Source of the DNA: Alphaproteobacteria bacterium
GTDB lineage: Bacteria > Pseudomonadota > Alphaproteobacteria > Bin95
Length of the DNA stretch: 45,775 bases
Direction of reading: 5' to 3'
NCBI GenBank assembly: GCA_030833925.1
Contig: JAURGE010000019.1
Coordinates: 1-45,775 of the forward strand
Position numbers and translations under genes: made by a program. The first letter of the stretch is position 1, and each line of letters starts with the position of its first letter. The notes under the pieces are model-generated. The model did no database searches, had not been told where the DNA came from, and worked only from the letters and a program-made list of their open reading frames with translations. Below are positions 28,987-37,713 of the stretch, in pieces.

Positions 28987-30129
28987 ATGCAGTGGACGCA
29001 TGAACATCTCGAAATCAAGCGCACAACGCGGCGTATCGTTGACGAAAAAATCAATCCCTTCGTTGACGAATGGGAAGAGGCAAAGCGGTTTCCCGCGCAC
29101 AAGGTGATGAAGATCCTTGGTGGTGCAGGCTTATTAGGTATATCCCGGCCTGAAGCATTCGGTGGTCTAGGATTAGACTATTCTTATGAAATCGCATGTG
29201 TTGAAGAGCTTGGACACATTCAAGCCTATGGAATTTCTAGTGCCATTGGCATCCAGGCAACGATGAGCACTCCGGCACTCGCAAAATATGGATCTGATGA
29301 ACTTCGACGAAATTGGCTTGCCCCAACTATCGCGGGCGATCTCGTGGCGTGTCTGGGTGTTTCTGAGGAAGGATCTGGCTCCGATGTGGCTAATGTTAAA
29401 ACTTATGCCAGACGTGATGGAGATGACTTCGTTATAAACGGCTCAAAGATGTGGACGACAAACGGCATGCAAGCGGACTGGATGTGCATGCTTGTTAACA
29501 CAGATCAGGAAAACGGCCCCCATCGAAACAAGTCCCTTATTGTGGTGCCGCTCGATCTTCCTGGCGTGACCCGCCATGAGCTAAATAAACTGGGCTTACA
29601 CTCATCCGACACCGCCCGCTCATTCTTTGATGACGTCCGTGTTCCCGCCAGCCATCTTATAGGAGAGGCTAACAAAGGCTTTCGCTATCAGATGGAACAA
29701 TTTCAGGAAGAACGGCTTTATGTAGTTGCTCGTTCTATTGGGCTCATGGAGGATGCCATAGCCGATACGGTAGAATATACCCGAGAGAGAAAAGCGTTTG
29801 GCAAATCGATACTCGACAATCAATTTGTTCAATTTCGTCTGGCTGAAATGCAAACAGAAATTGAAGCTCTGCGAGCACTTCTGCACGCAGCGGTTTCAGC
29901 ATACGTAGTGGGCGAGGACGTTACTACCCTTGCGTCTATGGCAAAATATAAGATGGGAAAACTGGCTGAGTGGATTCCAAGTGAATGTCTCCGCTTTTGG
30001 GGAGGCCAAGGATTCATGGCAGAAAACAGAATTAGCCGCACCTACCGGGATATGAAGCTGGCAGCTATTGGTGGAGGTGCCAACGAGATAATGCTTCAAG
30101 TAATTGCTAAACGACTTCGTATGACCTGA
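28987..30129 (+). CDS. acyl-CoA dehydrogenase
   Basis: This is a 380-residue FAD enzyme that oxidises an acyl-CoA to an enoyl-CoA. Signature segments are CLGVSEEGSGSDVANV, the FAD-adenine region WTTNG, and a C-terminal GGGANEIMLQVIAKRL. The catalytic Glu of the medium-chain position (YEGT) is absent: the sequence there is IGGGAN. A Glu in FQEERLYVVA lies where isovaleryl-CoA-type enzymes carry their base, so the protein belongs to that branch and may prefer branched substrates. It lies 5 bases after the epoxide hydrolase gene. Confidence 0.92.
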   Translation: MQWTHEHLEIKRTTRRIVDEKINPFVDEWEEAKRFPAHKVMKILGGAGLLGISRPEAFGGLGLDYSYEIACVEELGHIQAYGISSAIGIQATMSTPALAKYGSDELRRNWLAPTIAGDLVACLGVSEEGSGSDVANVKTYARRDGDDFVINGSKMWTTNGMQADWMCMLVNTDQENGPHRNKSLIVVPLDLPGVTRHELNKLGLHSSDTARSFFDDVRVPASHLIGEANKGFRYQMEQFQEERLYVVARSIGLMEDAIADTVEYTRERKAFGKSILDNQFVQFRLAEMQTEIEALRALLHAAVSAYVVGEDVTTLASMAKYKMGKLAEWIPSECLRFWGGQGFMAENRISRTYRDMKLAAIGGGANEIMLQVIAKRLRMT

Positions 30130-30153
30130 CCTTCCGGACCTAGAGGAGTAAAA

Positions 30154-30765
30154 ATGGCACGCATCCCTATTTTAGATGAAAATGATCCTGACCTTGATCC
30201 AAACGCTCGTGCAGCACTTCAGGCGGCCGGTGCTGCTCGTGGCCGGATGATCAATATACATCGGGCTATGGCTAATCGACCTGAAGCGCTCGTTGTGTTT
30301 TCAAATTTTCTAACCACGGTCTACAGACAAGACTCAACTCTTCAGCCCCACCATGGCGAGCTCGCGTATCTTACGGCTACCACAGTTAATAATTGCTTCT
30401 ACTGAATTCCGACACACACAGCGCTCGGTCGGGCGCTAGGACTGTCGGAAGAACAGATGGCTCACCTCCTTGATGATCCCCTACCTGTTGGCGTCTATAC
30501 CCCGGAGGAAGCCGCGATTGTGCGTTATGCCCGAAAGCTAACGACAATGGCTCCCATCGATGACGAAACCTACAACGACCTGAGCAGTCATTTTAGTGAT
30601 CAACAAATCATAGATCTCTGCCTAACTGTCGGGCTCAGCAATATGGTGAACCGTTTCCACGCCACCTTCCTAACGGATGTGGATGTCGATACTTTGGCAG
30701 AGGTTGATTCCGGCAATGCGAATGGGGTCTGTCCTATTCCTATTCCTCCCCCACCAAAAGGATAA
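30154..30765 (+). CDS. AhpD/CMD-like predicted selenoprotein (in-frame TGA at 30403-30405)
   Basis: The frame runs 203 residues if the TGA at 30403-30405 is read through. Residues 1-83 and 85-203 are both open, in the same frame, and join into one carboxymuconolactone-decarboxylase/AhpD-fold protein. The site reads Asn-Asn-Cys81-Phe-Tyr-(UGA)84-Ile-Pro-Thr-His88. This is the CxxCxxxH redox motif of AhpD with the second Cys replaced by UGA, so selenocysteine is expected at residue 84. A SECIS-like hairpin follows directly. TGA is the normal stop of several neighbours, so global recoding is unlikely. The ATG has GAGG upstream and the gene sits in an operon. A nonsense mutation remains the alternative, but the intact downstream frame and the hairpin argue against it. 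The likely role is thiol-dependent peroxide reduction. Confidence 0.87.
30403..30450 (+). promoter_or_regulatory. bacterial SECIS-like hairpin downstream of the UGA
   Basis: TTCCGACA (30407-30414) pairs perfectly with TGTCGGAA (30443-30450). An upper stem AGCGCTC (30420-30426) pairs with GGGCGCT (30431-30437) with one G-U pair, and the apical loop is GGTC (30427-30430). The loop starts 21 nucleotides after the UGA. bSECIS elements usually place the loop about 16-37 nucleotides downstream with a G in its first two bases, so both rules are met. E. coli fdhF also has a GGUC-type loop. Confidence 0.85.
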
Positions 30766-30770
30766 GTTGG

Positions 30771-31919
30771 ATGCCCGCTGGACCGCTTAGTGGCCTCAAA
30801 GTTGTAGAAATGGCGGGAATAGGGCCCGCACCAATGTGTGCAATGTTGCTCGCTGATCTAGGTGCTGAAGTCATCAGAATCGATCGCTTAGAACCTAGCG
30901 GCCTGGGAGCCCCCCAAGAGCGAAAATATGACCTTTTGCTGCGCAGCAGACCAGCTATTGCAATAGACCTTAAGCAAAAAAACGCTGTAGATCTTGCGCT
31001 TCGTTTAATCGATACCGCGGATGCTGTGATCGAGGGATTCAGACCAGGTGTAATGGAACGCCTTGGCCTTGGCCCTGAAGTATGTCTGGCCAGAAATCCG
31101 AAGCTAGTTTTTGGCAGAATGACAGGATGGGGTCAGGAAGGACCAATTGCGCATGCCGCTGGACATGACCTGAACTATATTGCTCTGGCCGGGGTTTTGC
31201 ATGCTGTCGGTCGCAAAGGAGCACCTCCCACACCGCCACTTAACCTCGTTGGTGATTTTGGCGGAGGCACAATGTACCTGGCCTTTGGTGTCATGTGTGC
31301 GCTATTTGAAGCTGGCAAAACCGGAAAAGGCCAAGTCGTTGACGCTGCAATGGTGGACGGGGCGGCCTCTCTGATGACAAGCTATTTTGGCCACTTTGCT
31401 TCGGGGTTCATGACTAACCGACGGGGCGAAAATATGAATGACTCAGGTGCCTATTTTTATGATGTTTATGAGTGCTCTGATGGGAAATGGGTATCACTTG
31501 CCCCGATAGAAGCTAAATTCCACGCTGAACTCTTAGAGCGGCTAGGCATTGACCCTGCGAGCCTTCCAGAACAATGGGACAGGTCTTCATGGGATGAAGT
31601 CAAAGCTCGTTTAGGTGTCATATTTAAGACTAAGACACGCGATCAATGGCAAGAAGAATTAGAGGGCACGGATGTTTGCTTTGCACCCGTATTAGGACCA
31701 GACGAGGCACCAAATCATCCTCATCTCGCCAGTCGTAAAACCTTCATTGAGATAGAAGGTATTGTGCAACCCGCACCTGCTCCACGTTTCAGCAACCATC
31801 CGTCACCTCTGCCTACGGCTGCAAAAGCGCCTTCTCCTGAAAATTCAGTAGCAGCTCTAAAACAGTGGCTCCCAGAAGGAGAACCAGAGGCCCTGCTAAA
31901 ATCTGGACTATTCGGCTGA
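30771..31919 (+). CDS. CaiB/BaiF CoA-transferase family, alpha-methylacyl-CoA racemase-like
   Basis: Of the CaiB family, this 382-residue protein looks like a racemase and not a transferase. His132 (GHDLNYIAL) and Asp162 (GDFGGG) have the same 30-residue spacing as the catalytic pair His126/Asp156 of the M. tuberculosis alpha-methylacyl-CoA racemase. Such enzymes epimerise 2-methylacyl-CoAs so that beta-oxidation can proceed, which fits the isovaleryl-type dehydrogenase two genes upstream. The ATG is 5 bases after the selenoprotein-like gene. Its 3' end overlaps the convergent GMC gene by 12 bases. Confidence 0.9.
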   Translation: MPAGPLSGLKVVEMAGIGPAPMCAMLLADLGAEVIRIDRLEPSGLGAPQERKYDLLLRSRPAIAIDLKQKNAVDLALRLIDTADAVIEGFRPGVMERLGLGPEVCLARNPKLVFGRMTGWGQEGPIAHAAGHDLNYIALAGVLHAVGRKGAPPTPPLNLVGDFGGGTMYLAFGVMCALFEAGKTGKGQVVDAAMVDGAASLMTSYFGHFASGFMTNRRGENMNDSGAYFYDVYECSDGKWVSLAPIEAKFHAELLERLGIDPASLPEQWDRSSWDEVKARLGVIFKTKTRDQWQEELEGTDVCFAPVLGPDEAPNHPHLASRKTFIEIEGIVQPAPAPRFSNHPSPLPTAAKAPSPENSVAALKQWLPEGEPEALLKSGLFG

Positions 31920-33527
31920 TAGCTTACCTTGAATTAAGTCAGCTCCCTTTTCAGCAATTGCAATGGTTGAGGCAAAGGTATTTGCCGAAGGCAGCATTGG
32001 CATCACTGATGCATCAACGATGCGTAAAGCCTGAAGGCCGTGGACGCGCAACTGGTCGTCAACAACAGCGCGACTGTCAGTTGCCGGTCCCATCTTTGCC
32101 GTACCAACAAGATGATATCCTGTGTTACCCTTGCGTTTAGCAAAATCAAGAAGCTCATCATCGGATTGGACGTTCGCTCCAGGCAAAGTTTCTATCTCAA
32201 AATACTGAGACATTTCTTGGCGGTTAAGGATTTTTCGAGCCAGTCGCAGACCGGCTATCGTTATCCTCTGATCCGTCTCTGCTGTTAAATAATTGGGTTG
32301 GATGATCGGAGGTTCTTGAGGATTGGAAGAGCGGGCACGGACAAAGCCTGTGCTTTCTGGCCTTGGCTGAGCGGCTCCACACGTCAAACCTGGATACTCA
32401 TCTAGAACGTACACTTTGCCATCCTGATAACTACCCGGAGTAAATAATATACGGAGATCCGCATCTTCCAGTTGGGGATGTGACTTGCCATGAACGAACG
32501 CGATAGTGGGAGAGAGAGCAAGAATGCTTGGCCGACCCAAAGCCCACTTCGCAATCTCCAAAGGAAGACGGGGCCATCTAGCATATTCATTGATCGTTTT
32601 GACGTTCTTTGCCCTCGCCGTCATGCGAGCGGTGTAATGATCGCGGAGGTTTTCTCCAACGCCAACGAGAGAGTGTAGGACTGGCACGCCGATATCAGAC
32701 AACTGACCTGCTGCACCAACTCCAGAAATTTGAAGAAGCTTTGGAGTATTGGCGGCACCCGCAGATAAGATCACCTCACGCCCTGCCTGAACCAGCTGTT
32801 CTTGGCCAGCCCGGTTAACCCACTTAACACCAGTCGCTCGCTTCCCCTCAAATTCAATTGCAATGACGTTAGCATGGGTCTCTAGGCGAACGTTTTGACG
32901 GTTAAGCGCTGGCTTAAGAAAAGCTTTGGCTGAACTTACTCTTTGACGATTGTGAATATAGCGCTGGAAATAACCTGATCCGAATTGAAACCCAGAATTG
33001 TAGTCCATTGACCTAGGGATGCCACATGCAGCAGCGGCATCGAAGAACGCTTCAGTAAGCGGATTAATCCAATCATGGTCGGTGACTGGTAATTCACCTG
33101 ATTCGCCACGTTTTTCTGCTTGGCCCGATGTAATACGGGTCTCAGATCGATTGAAGTATGGAAGTAGGTCGTCAAAACCCCAGCCACGGTTGCCCATTTG
33201 CGCCCACTGATCAAAGTCAGCACGCTGGCCGCGGTTATAAACCATTCCATTAACTGATGAAGATCCGCCAACTACTTTGCCCTGCGGCATCATCACCTTA
33301 CGCCCGCCTAAACCCGGCCCCTCTTCAGTCTCGAACCGCCAGATAAAACGATCACCGTAAAGGGTCTTAACAAAGCCTGCTGGGATATGAATTAGGGGGT
33401 GGTTATCATTTCTTCCCGCCTCCAAAACGCACACTGTTGCCTTTCCATCCTGGCTTAGGCGGTTGGCTAGCACACAACCAGCTGCTCCCGCACCTACGAT
33501 GACATAGTCATATTTAATTTCTGCCAT
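31908..33527 (-). CDS. GMC-family FAD oxidoreductase (choline dehydrogenase-like)
   Basis: The protein uses FAD to oxidise an alcohol to an aldehyde or ketone. The frame opens at 33584, but the ATG at 33527 has AGGAGCG 7 bases before it and begins right at the Rossmann fold ([18 protein letters not shown]), so I chose it (539 residues). The GMC signatures [18 protein letters not shown] and [13 protein letters not shown] are present. It is encoded opposite to the catabolic operon. Choline is not a supported substrate; many homologues oxidise other alcohols. Confidence 0.9.
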   Translation of the reverse strand: MAEIKYDYVIVGAGAAGCVLANRLSQDGKATVCVLEAGRNDNHPLIHIPAGFVKTLYGDRFIWRFETEEGPGLGGRKVMMPQGKVVGGSSSVNGMVYNRGQRADFDQWAQMGNRGWGFDDLLPYFNRSETRITSGQAEKRGESGELPVTDHDWINPLTEAFFDAAAACGIPRSMDYNSGFQFGSGYFQRYIHNRQRVSSAKAFLKPALNRQNVRLETHANVIAIEFEGKRATGVKWVNRAGQEQLVQAGREVILSAGAANTPKLLQISGVGAAGQLSDIGVPVLHSLVGVGENLRDHYTARMTARAKNVKTINEYARWPRLPLEIAKWALGRPSILALSPTIAFVHGKSHPQLEDADLRILFTPGSYQDGKVYVLDEYPGLTCGAAQPRPESTGFVRARSSNPQEPPIIQPNYLTAETDQRITIAGLRLARKILNRQEMSQYFEIETLPGANVQSDDELLDFAKRKGNTGYHLVGTAKMGPATDSRAVVDDQLRVHGLQALRIVDASVMPMLPSANTFASTIAIAEKGADLIQGKLSAE

Positions 33528-33659
33528 AGAGCGCTCCTGCCGGCGATCGCTTGCAAGGGTTCGGGTCAAAGAGATGCTTGTCAACCGTATCAGATAGCTC
33601 AGGATGAGTGCTTAAGATTATTATTCTGACGAGGAACTAAATTAGAGAGGAGACCGAAT

Positions 33660-34421
33660 ATGAGTGCTCTGGATCCGCACCGTCAGGCAATCAAAGACGA
33701 CTTTATCAAAAATCGTGGTTATTGGATGGATATTTGGGAGGAAATGCTTCGACTAAACCCCGAATTTTTCAAAGCATATACTGACTTCTCCTCAGCTCCT
33801 TGGAAGCACGGTGTATTAGAGCCAAAAGTAAAGGAATTTATGTACATCGCAGTAGATGCTTCGACGACCCACCTCTACAACATGGGTACGCGTGTTCATA
33901 TACAGAATGCTCTTCGGCATGGAGCATCAGAGGAAGAGATTTTTGAGGTTCTGGCAATGACCAGCGTGCTTGGCATCCATAGCTGTAGCCTTGGTATGCC
34001 AGTCCTAATTGAAGAGCTGGAAGCCGCTGGAAAGCTAAACCGACCTGCGATTGATGAACGGCGTCAAAAAATTAAAGACGAGTACATCAAAGTTCGCGGC
34101 TATTGGTCCGAACGACAGGAGGACATGCTGGCAATGGCTCCTGATTTCTTTGAAGCATATTTAAACTTCTCTGGCGCACCATGGCGAACCAACGTGCTTG
34201 AGCCGAAAGTTCGCGAGTTCGTCTATATTGCGATCGATGCAGCTACAACTCATCTCTATGAACCAGGGCTGCGCCTGCATATTAGAAACGCGATTGGTTA
34301 TGGGGCGAGCCAGGACGAGTTAATGGAAATCCTGCAGCTTATCGCTGCCCTAGGGATACATACCATGACTGAAAGTTTACCGATCCTTACCCAAGAAGTG
34401 GCGAAAACCAAAAAAAGATAA
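33660..34421 (+). CDS. tandem-duplicated carboxymuconolactone-decarboxylase-like protein
   Basis: The 253 residues are two copies of a CMD/AhpD-like helical domain (about 5-120 and 135-250). Matching segments include DDFIKNRGYW/DEYIKVRGYW, SSAPW/SGAPW and LEPKVKEFMYIAVDASTTHLY/LEPKVREFVYIAIDAATTHLY taken in pieces. At the redox site neither copy has the CxxC of AhpD; both read TTHLY. The protein should thus not be a thiol peroxidase, and its function is unknown. It is divergent from the GMC gene with about 130 bases between starts. Confidence 0.8.
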   Translation: MSALDPHRQAIKDDFIKNRGYWMDIWEEMLRLNPEFFKAYTDFSSAPWKHGVLEPKVKEFMYIAVDASTTHLYNMGTRVHIQNALRHGASEEEIFEVLAMTSVLGIHSCSLGMPVLIEELEAAGKLNRPAIDERRQKIKDEYIKVRGYWSERQEDMLAMAPDFFEAYLNFSGAPWRTNVLEPKVREFVYIAIDAATTHLYEPGLRLHIRNAIGYGASQDELMEILQLIAALGIHTMTESLPILTQEVAKTKKR

Positions 34422-34459
34422 AGTTTAAAATTTCGGGTGATGTGCCCCTATGGTGGCCT

Positions 34460-35284
34460 TTAAGACTGGCTCAGGCCAGTACCCGGCGTAATGCCTATGC
34501 GTCCTCCATCAACGGGCAACACAACACCAGTTATGTAGGACGCTGCGTCAGAAGCAAGGAAATACGCTACCTCAGCAATTTCCTCTGGAAATGCTGGGCG
34601 CCCCAAGGGCGTAACCGCAACCAGGGGCGCATAACCTGGCTGCACCAAATCACCCTTACCAATCGCCATACCTCTAGCAATGCAGTTTACTCTGATTTTA
34701 TAGGGTGCGAACTCATCCGCCATTACGTGGGTCATCGGAACAAGTCCACCTTTAGCCATAGAGTAAGCAGGTATATTTGGGTTCCCAAGAATGCCATCGA
34801 TAGACCCCATATGCACAATTGCCGCCCCATCTGCAGCCTTCAACGCCGGTAAAAAGGCTTTCGTCGCGGCAAGTGGTCCAAGTAATTCAGACTGAATAAC
34901 CTGAGCCAGCGCATCCATTTCAGCATCTTCTATGGACTGCCGCTCCGGATTAAAGTGGCAATTGATGAGGGCATGAACTGGTCCAATTTTTTCTCGCGCA
35001 ACTGAAAGCAGCGCATTGGGATCGATATGATCAACAATCACTGTTTCGATCTCGCCATTCGCTAACTTTATTTCTTCCTCGAGTTCTTGAAGAGCATCTC
35101 GGTCTGGATCAATCACCACCACTCTTGCGCCTCGAGCGGCAAATAGACGAGCAGACGCTGAACCAACATGAATGTTCTGGCTACCAGCCGGTGCTGGTGC
35201 AAAGACCCCCTTCGCATGGGAGGTAGCTTCAACAACTACGACAGTCTTCCCGACAAAACTTCTGTCAACTTCCGGCTTGGACAT
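34460..35284 (-). CDS. atypical short-chain dehydrogenase/reductase
   Basis: The 274 residues keep the SDR catalytic residues: a Ser in VHMGSIDG and YSMAKGG with the Tyr-x3-Lys pair, and the C-terminal ITGVVLPVDGG. The N-terminus is unusual. Instead of the TGxxxGxG dinucleotide motif it reads VVVVEATSHAKGVFAPAPAG, then SQNIHVGSASARLFA, as if about 14 residues were inserted. The NNAG strand is INCHFN. Cofactor binding may be altered, so an NAD(P)H-dependent activity cannot be taken for granted. It is convergent with the tandem CMD gene and divergent from the CMD gene at 35364. Confidence 0.85.
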   Translation of the reverse strand: MSKPEVDRSFVGKTVVVVEATSHAKGVFAPAPAGSQNIHVGSASARLFAARGARVVVIDPDRDALQELEEEIKLANGEIETVIVDHIDPNALLSVAREKIGPVHALINCHFNPERQSIEDAEMDALAQVIQSELLGPLAATKAFLPALKAADGAAIVHMGSIDGILGNPNIPAYSMAKGGLVPMTHVMADEFAPYKIRVNCIARGMAIGKGDLVQPGYAPLVAVTPLGRPAFPEEIAEVAYFLASDAASYITGVVLPVDGGRIGITPGTGLSQS

Positions 35285-35363
35285 TGTATTCTCCTACCCT
35301 GGACGTCGTTAGCAATACTATCTGATTATTCGTCTCCCCCATCATTAATCCGAGGAAGCAATA

Positions 35364-35908
35364 TGGCCAGAGTACAAGTTCTTAAATCTCCTTCTGAGCT
35401 TTCAGGTGAAGCTCGTCGCATCGCAGAGAAAATTGTCGACACTCGTAAATCTCTTGATGGGCCATTTTCAGTATGGATGCATGCCCCAGAATGGGCTGAG
35501 CGTGTGGCCCATCTTGGAACCTTAGTTCGTTGGGAGGGAACACTAGAGCTAAGAACCCGCACGCTCGCCGCGTTAGTAGTCGGTCTTCATTTCCAAGCTC
35601 AATACGTCTGGGGGATACAGGGTGTTATTGGTGCTGAACGAGGAGTGCCGCGGTCGACTATCGATGCAATCCGGGAAGGTCGTTCAGACGGGATTCCAGC
35701 GGAAGACCTACAAATAATAGAATTCACGCGTGAACTTCTTAGAAAAAATCGTGTGTCTTCGGCTCTAGCTGATGCAGTTATGAAAAGGCTTGGCGCAGAT
35801 CAATATGTGCAATTAACCACCTGCATTGGATACTATGCCATGCTTGCGATGACTGTGAACGGCGTTGAACTGGAGCCTAATCCCGCTCATGAAGCACTAG
35901 ACGTCTAA
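35364..35908 (+). CDS. carboxymuconolactone-decarboxylase-like protein without CxxC
   Basis: The frame opens at 35168, but the MARVQVLKSPSELSGEARRI start at 35364 has GAGGAAG upstream and fits the family N-terminus, giving 181 residues. The core reads LELRTRTLAALVVGLHFQAQYVW, in which the usual CxxC position of AhpD-like proteins holds no cysteine. It may be a true decarboxylase-type CMD or a structural relative. It precedes the Baeyer-Villiger-type monooxygenase by about 107 bases, perhaps as a partner. Confidence 0.8.
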
Positions 35909-36015
35909 TAAAGCAGATGACCCAAACGAAATGCGTGGTTTAGAATAAATTTGTACACTAGTCCTAAGGTGTCCTCACTGCTTGCTGAAGTGGTGTGATA
36001 TCAGGGAGACAAGAC

Positions 36016-37653
36016 ATGCCCCATCAAACGACCGTAGCATCCCATTTTGACGTTATAATTGTCGGAGCTGGGTTTTCAGGCATCTATCTGGTGCATCGAT
36101 GTGTTACCGCAGGGATGTCTGTGCGCTGCTATGAACGAGGTGATGGTGTTGGTGGCACGTGGTACTGGAACCGTTACCCTGGTGCACGCTGTGACGTCGA
36201 GAGTATGGAATATTCATACGGTTTCGACGAGGCCTTACAGCAGGAGTGGGAATGGCCTGAAAAATACTCCGCTCAACCAGATATCCTGCGGTATGCAAAT
36301 CATGTTGCCGATAGGTTCGATGTAAAGCGTCATATTGAATTTGAGACGGAGGTAAAATCTGCGCACTTCGATCCCGTGAGCCGCCTTTGGAGTGTACAAA
36401 CGGACCACGCGCAAACAATAACAGCCAAGTTTGTCGTGATGGCTACTGGGTGCATCTCAACAGCGCAGGTGCCAGAGATTGAAGGACTCTCGCAATTTAA
36501 GGGCGAAACATATCACACGGGTGCCTGGCCGCATGAAAAGGTCGACTTTAATGGCAAACGCGTCGCGGTAATTGGAACTGGCTCCTCCGGCATTCAAGCA
36601 ATACCTGAGATTGCCAAAGAAGCTGATCATCTTACTGTTTTTCAACGCACCGCGAACTTCTCAATCCCAACGCGCAATGCGCCAATGACTGCTGAATATT
36701 CGCGGTCATGGAAAGAGGGTTACGCCAATAAACGGGAGTTGATGCGTAATTCTCACCAAGGAAATACCAGGCCTAGGGGTGAAAAATCCGCTCTAGAAGT
36801 AAATGCGGAAGAACGACGAGCAACTTTAGAGGCACAATGGAAAAATGGAGGTTCAGGCTTCCTCGCAGCTTTCAATGATATTTTAACTAGTCAACCTGCC
36901 AATGACACCATGTCAGAATTTGTCCGAAATAAAATATTCGAGATTGTTAAGGATAAAAGGGCGGCAGAGATCCTAGCTCCTAAATCTCACCCCATCGGTA
37001 CAAAACGTATATGTGTTGATAGCGGCTACTACGAGACTTTTAACCGAGACAACGTCGACCTTATCGACATTAGTCAAGAACCAATCGAACGCATGACCGA
37101 AAGCGGCATTTGCGTCGGCGACAACCTTTATGAATTTGATACTGTTGTTTTTGCGACAGGGTTCGATGCAATGACGGGTACCCTATTCAATATTGATATA
37201 CGCGGCAGAAATGGATTGGCACTAAAGGAAAAATGGGTGGCGGGTCCCAGGACCTATCTGGGATTAATGAGTGAAGGCTTCCCCAATCTGTTCATGATCA
37301 CTGGCCCGGGCAGCCCTTCAGTTAAGAGCAACATGCTCACTTCGATAGAACAGCATGTAGAACTTGTTGTGCATACAATGGTGCACATGAGGGCGGAAAA
37401 CTTCGAGCTTATCGAGCCAGAAATATCGGCGGAAGATAAATGGGTGGACCATGTGCAGGAAGTCGCTCACAAAACGCTCTTTCCTCAAGCCAATTCCTGG
37501 TACATGGGCGCTAACATTCCAGGCAAACCACGCCTGTTTATGCCTTATATAGCCGGAGTAGGAACTTACCGTCGCATATGTGAGGAGGTCGTTGCCGATG
37601 GCTATCGAGGCTTCCGTCTTGAACGCCTGCCCTCAGCAGCTGCCGCCGAATAA
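36016..37653 (+). CDS. Baeyer-Villiger-type FAD monooxygenase
   Basis: It inserts oxygen next to a carbonyl using NADPH and FAD. The frame opens at 35995 but the ATG at 36016 has GGGAGA 7 bases upstream, giving 545 residues. The sequence has the FAD Rossmann GAGFSGIY, the RCYERGDGVGGTWYWNRYPG segment in pieces, the BVMO fingerprint FKGETYHTGAWP, the NADPH motif GTGSSGIQ, and a DTVVFATGFDA segment. Cyclohexanone- or phenylacetone-monooxygenase-like activity is inferred from the fingerprint. The natural ketone is unknown. Confidence 0.92.
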   Translation: MPHQTTVASHFDVIIVGAGFSGIYLVHRCVTAGMSVRCYERGDGVGGTWYWNRYPGARCDVESMEYSYGFDEALQQEWEWPEKYSAQPDILRYANHVADRFDVKRHIEFETEVKSAHFDPVSRLWSVQTDHAQTITAKFVVMATGCISTAQVPEIEGLSQFKGETYHTGAWPHEKVDFNGKRVAVIGTGSSGIQAIPEIAKEADHLTVFQRTANFSIPTRNAPMTAEYSRSWKEGYANKRELMRNSHQGNTRPRGEKSALEVNAEERRATLEAQWKNGGSGFLAAFNDILTSQPANDTMSEFVRNKIFEIVKDKRAAEILAPKSHPIGTKRICVDSGYYETFNRDNVDLIDISQEPIERMTESGICVGDNLYEFDTVVFATGFDAMTGTLFNIDIRGRNGLALKEKWVAGPRTYLGLMSEGFPNLFMITGPGSPSVKSNMLTSIEQHVELVVHTMVHMRAENFELIEPEISAEDKWVDHVQEVAHKTLFPQANSWYMGANIPGKPRLFMPYIAGVGTYRRICEEVVADGYRGFRLERLPSAAAAE

Positions 37654-37713
37654 AGCTATCACTAGATGAACAATTGATATTCTGGATTGATGCGAGCTGA
37701 GGTGATCAAGTAG

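Noticed and set aside
30154-30405. Reading the AhpD-like gene as a pseudogene or as two separate genes (30154-30405 and 30457-30765)
   Set aside because: The frame is continuous apart from one TGA that replaces the catalytic Cys, a SECIS-like hairpin follows, and the proposed internal start at 30457 would lack the N-terminal half of the domain and has no good ribosome site.
30403-30405. TGA read as Trp through an altered genetic code
   Set aside because: TGA is used as the normal stop of several genes here (for example gcvPB, the VOC gene and the CaiB gene), and Trp is encoded by TGG throughout.
33660-35908. Further selenocysteine sites in the other CMD-like genes
   Set aside because: No in-frame TGA was found in these genes, and the redox positions hold Thr, His, Leu, Tyr, Gln or Ala and not Cys.
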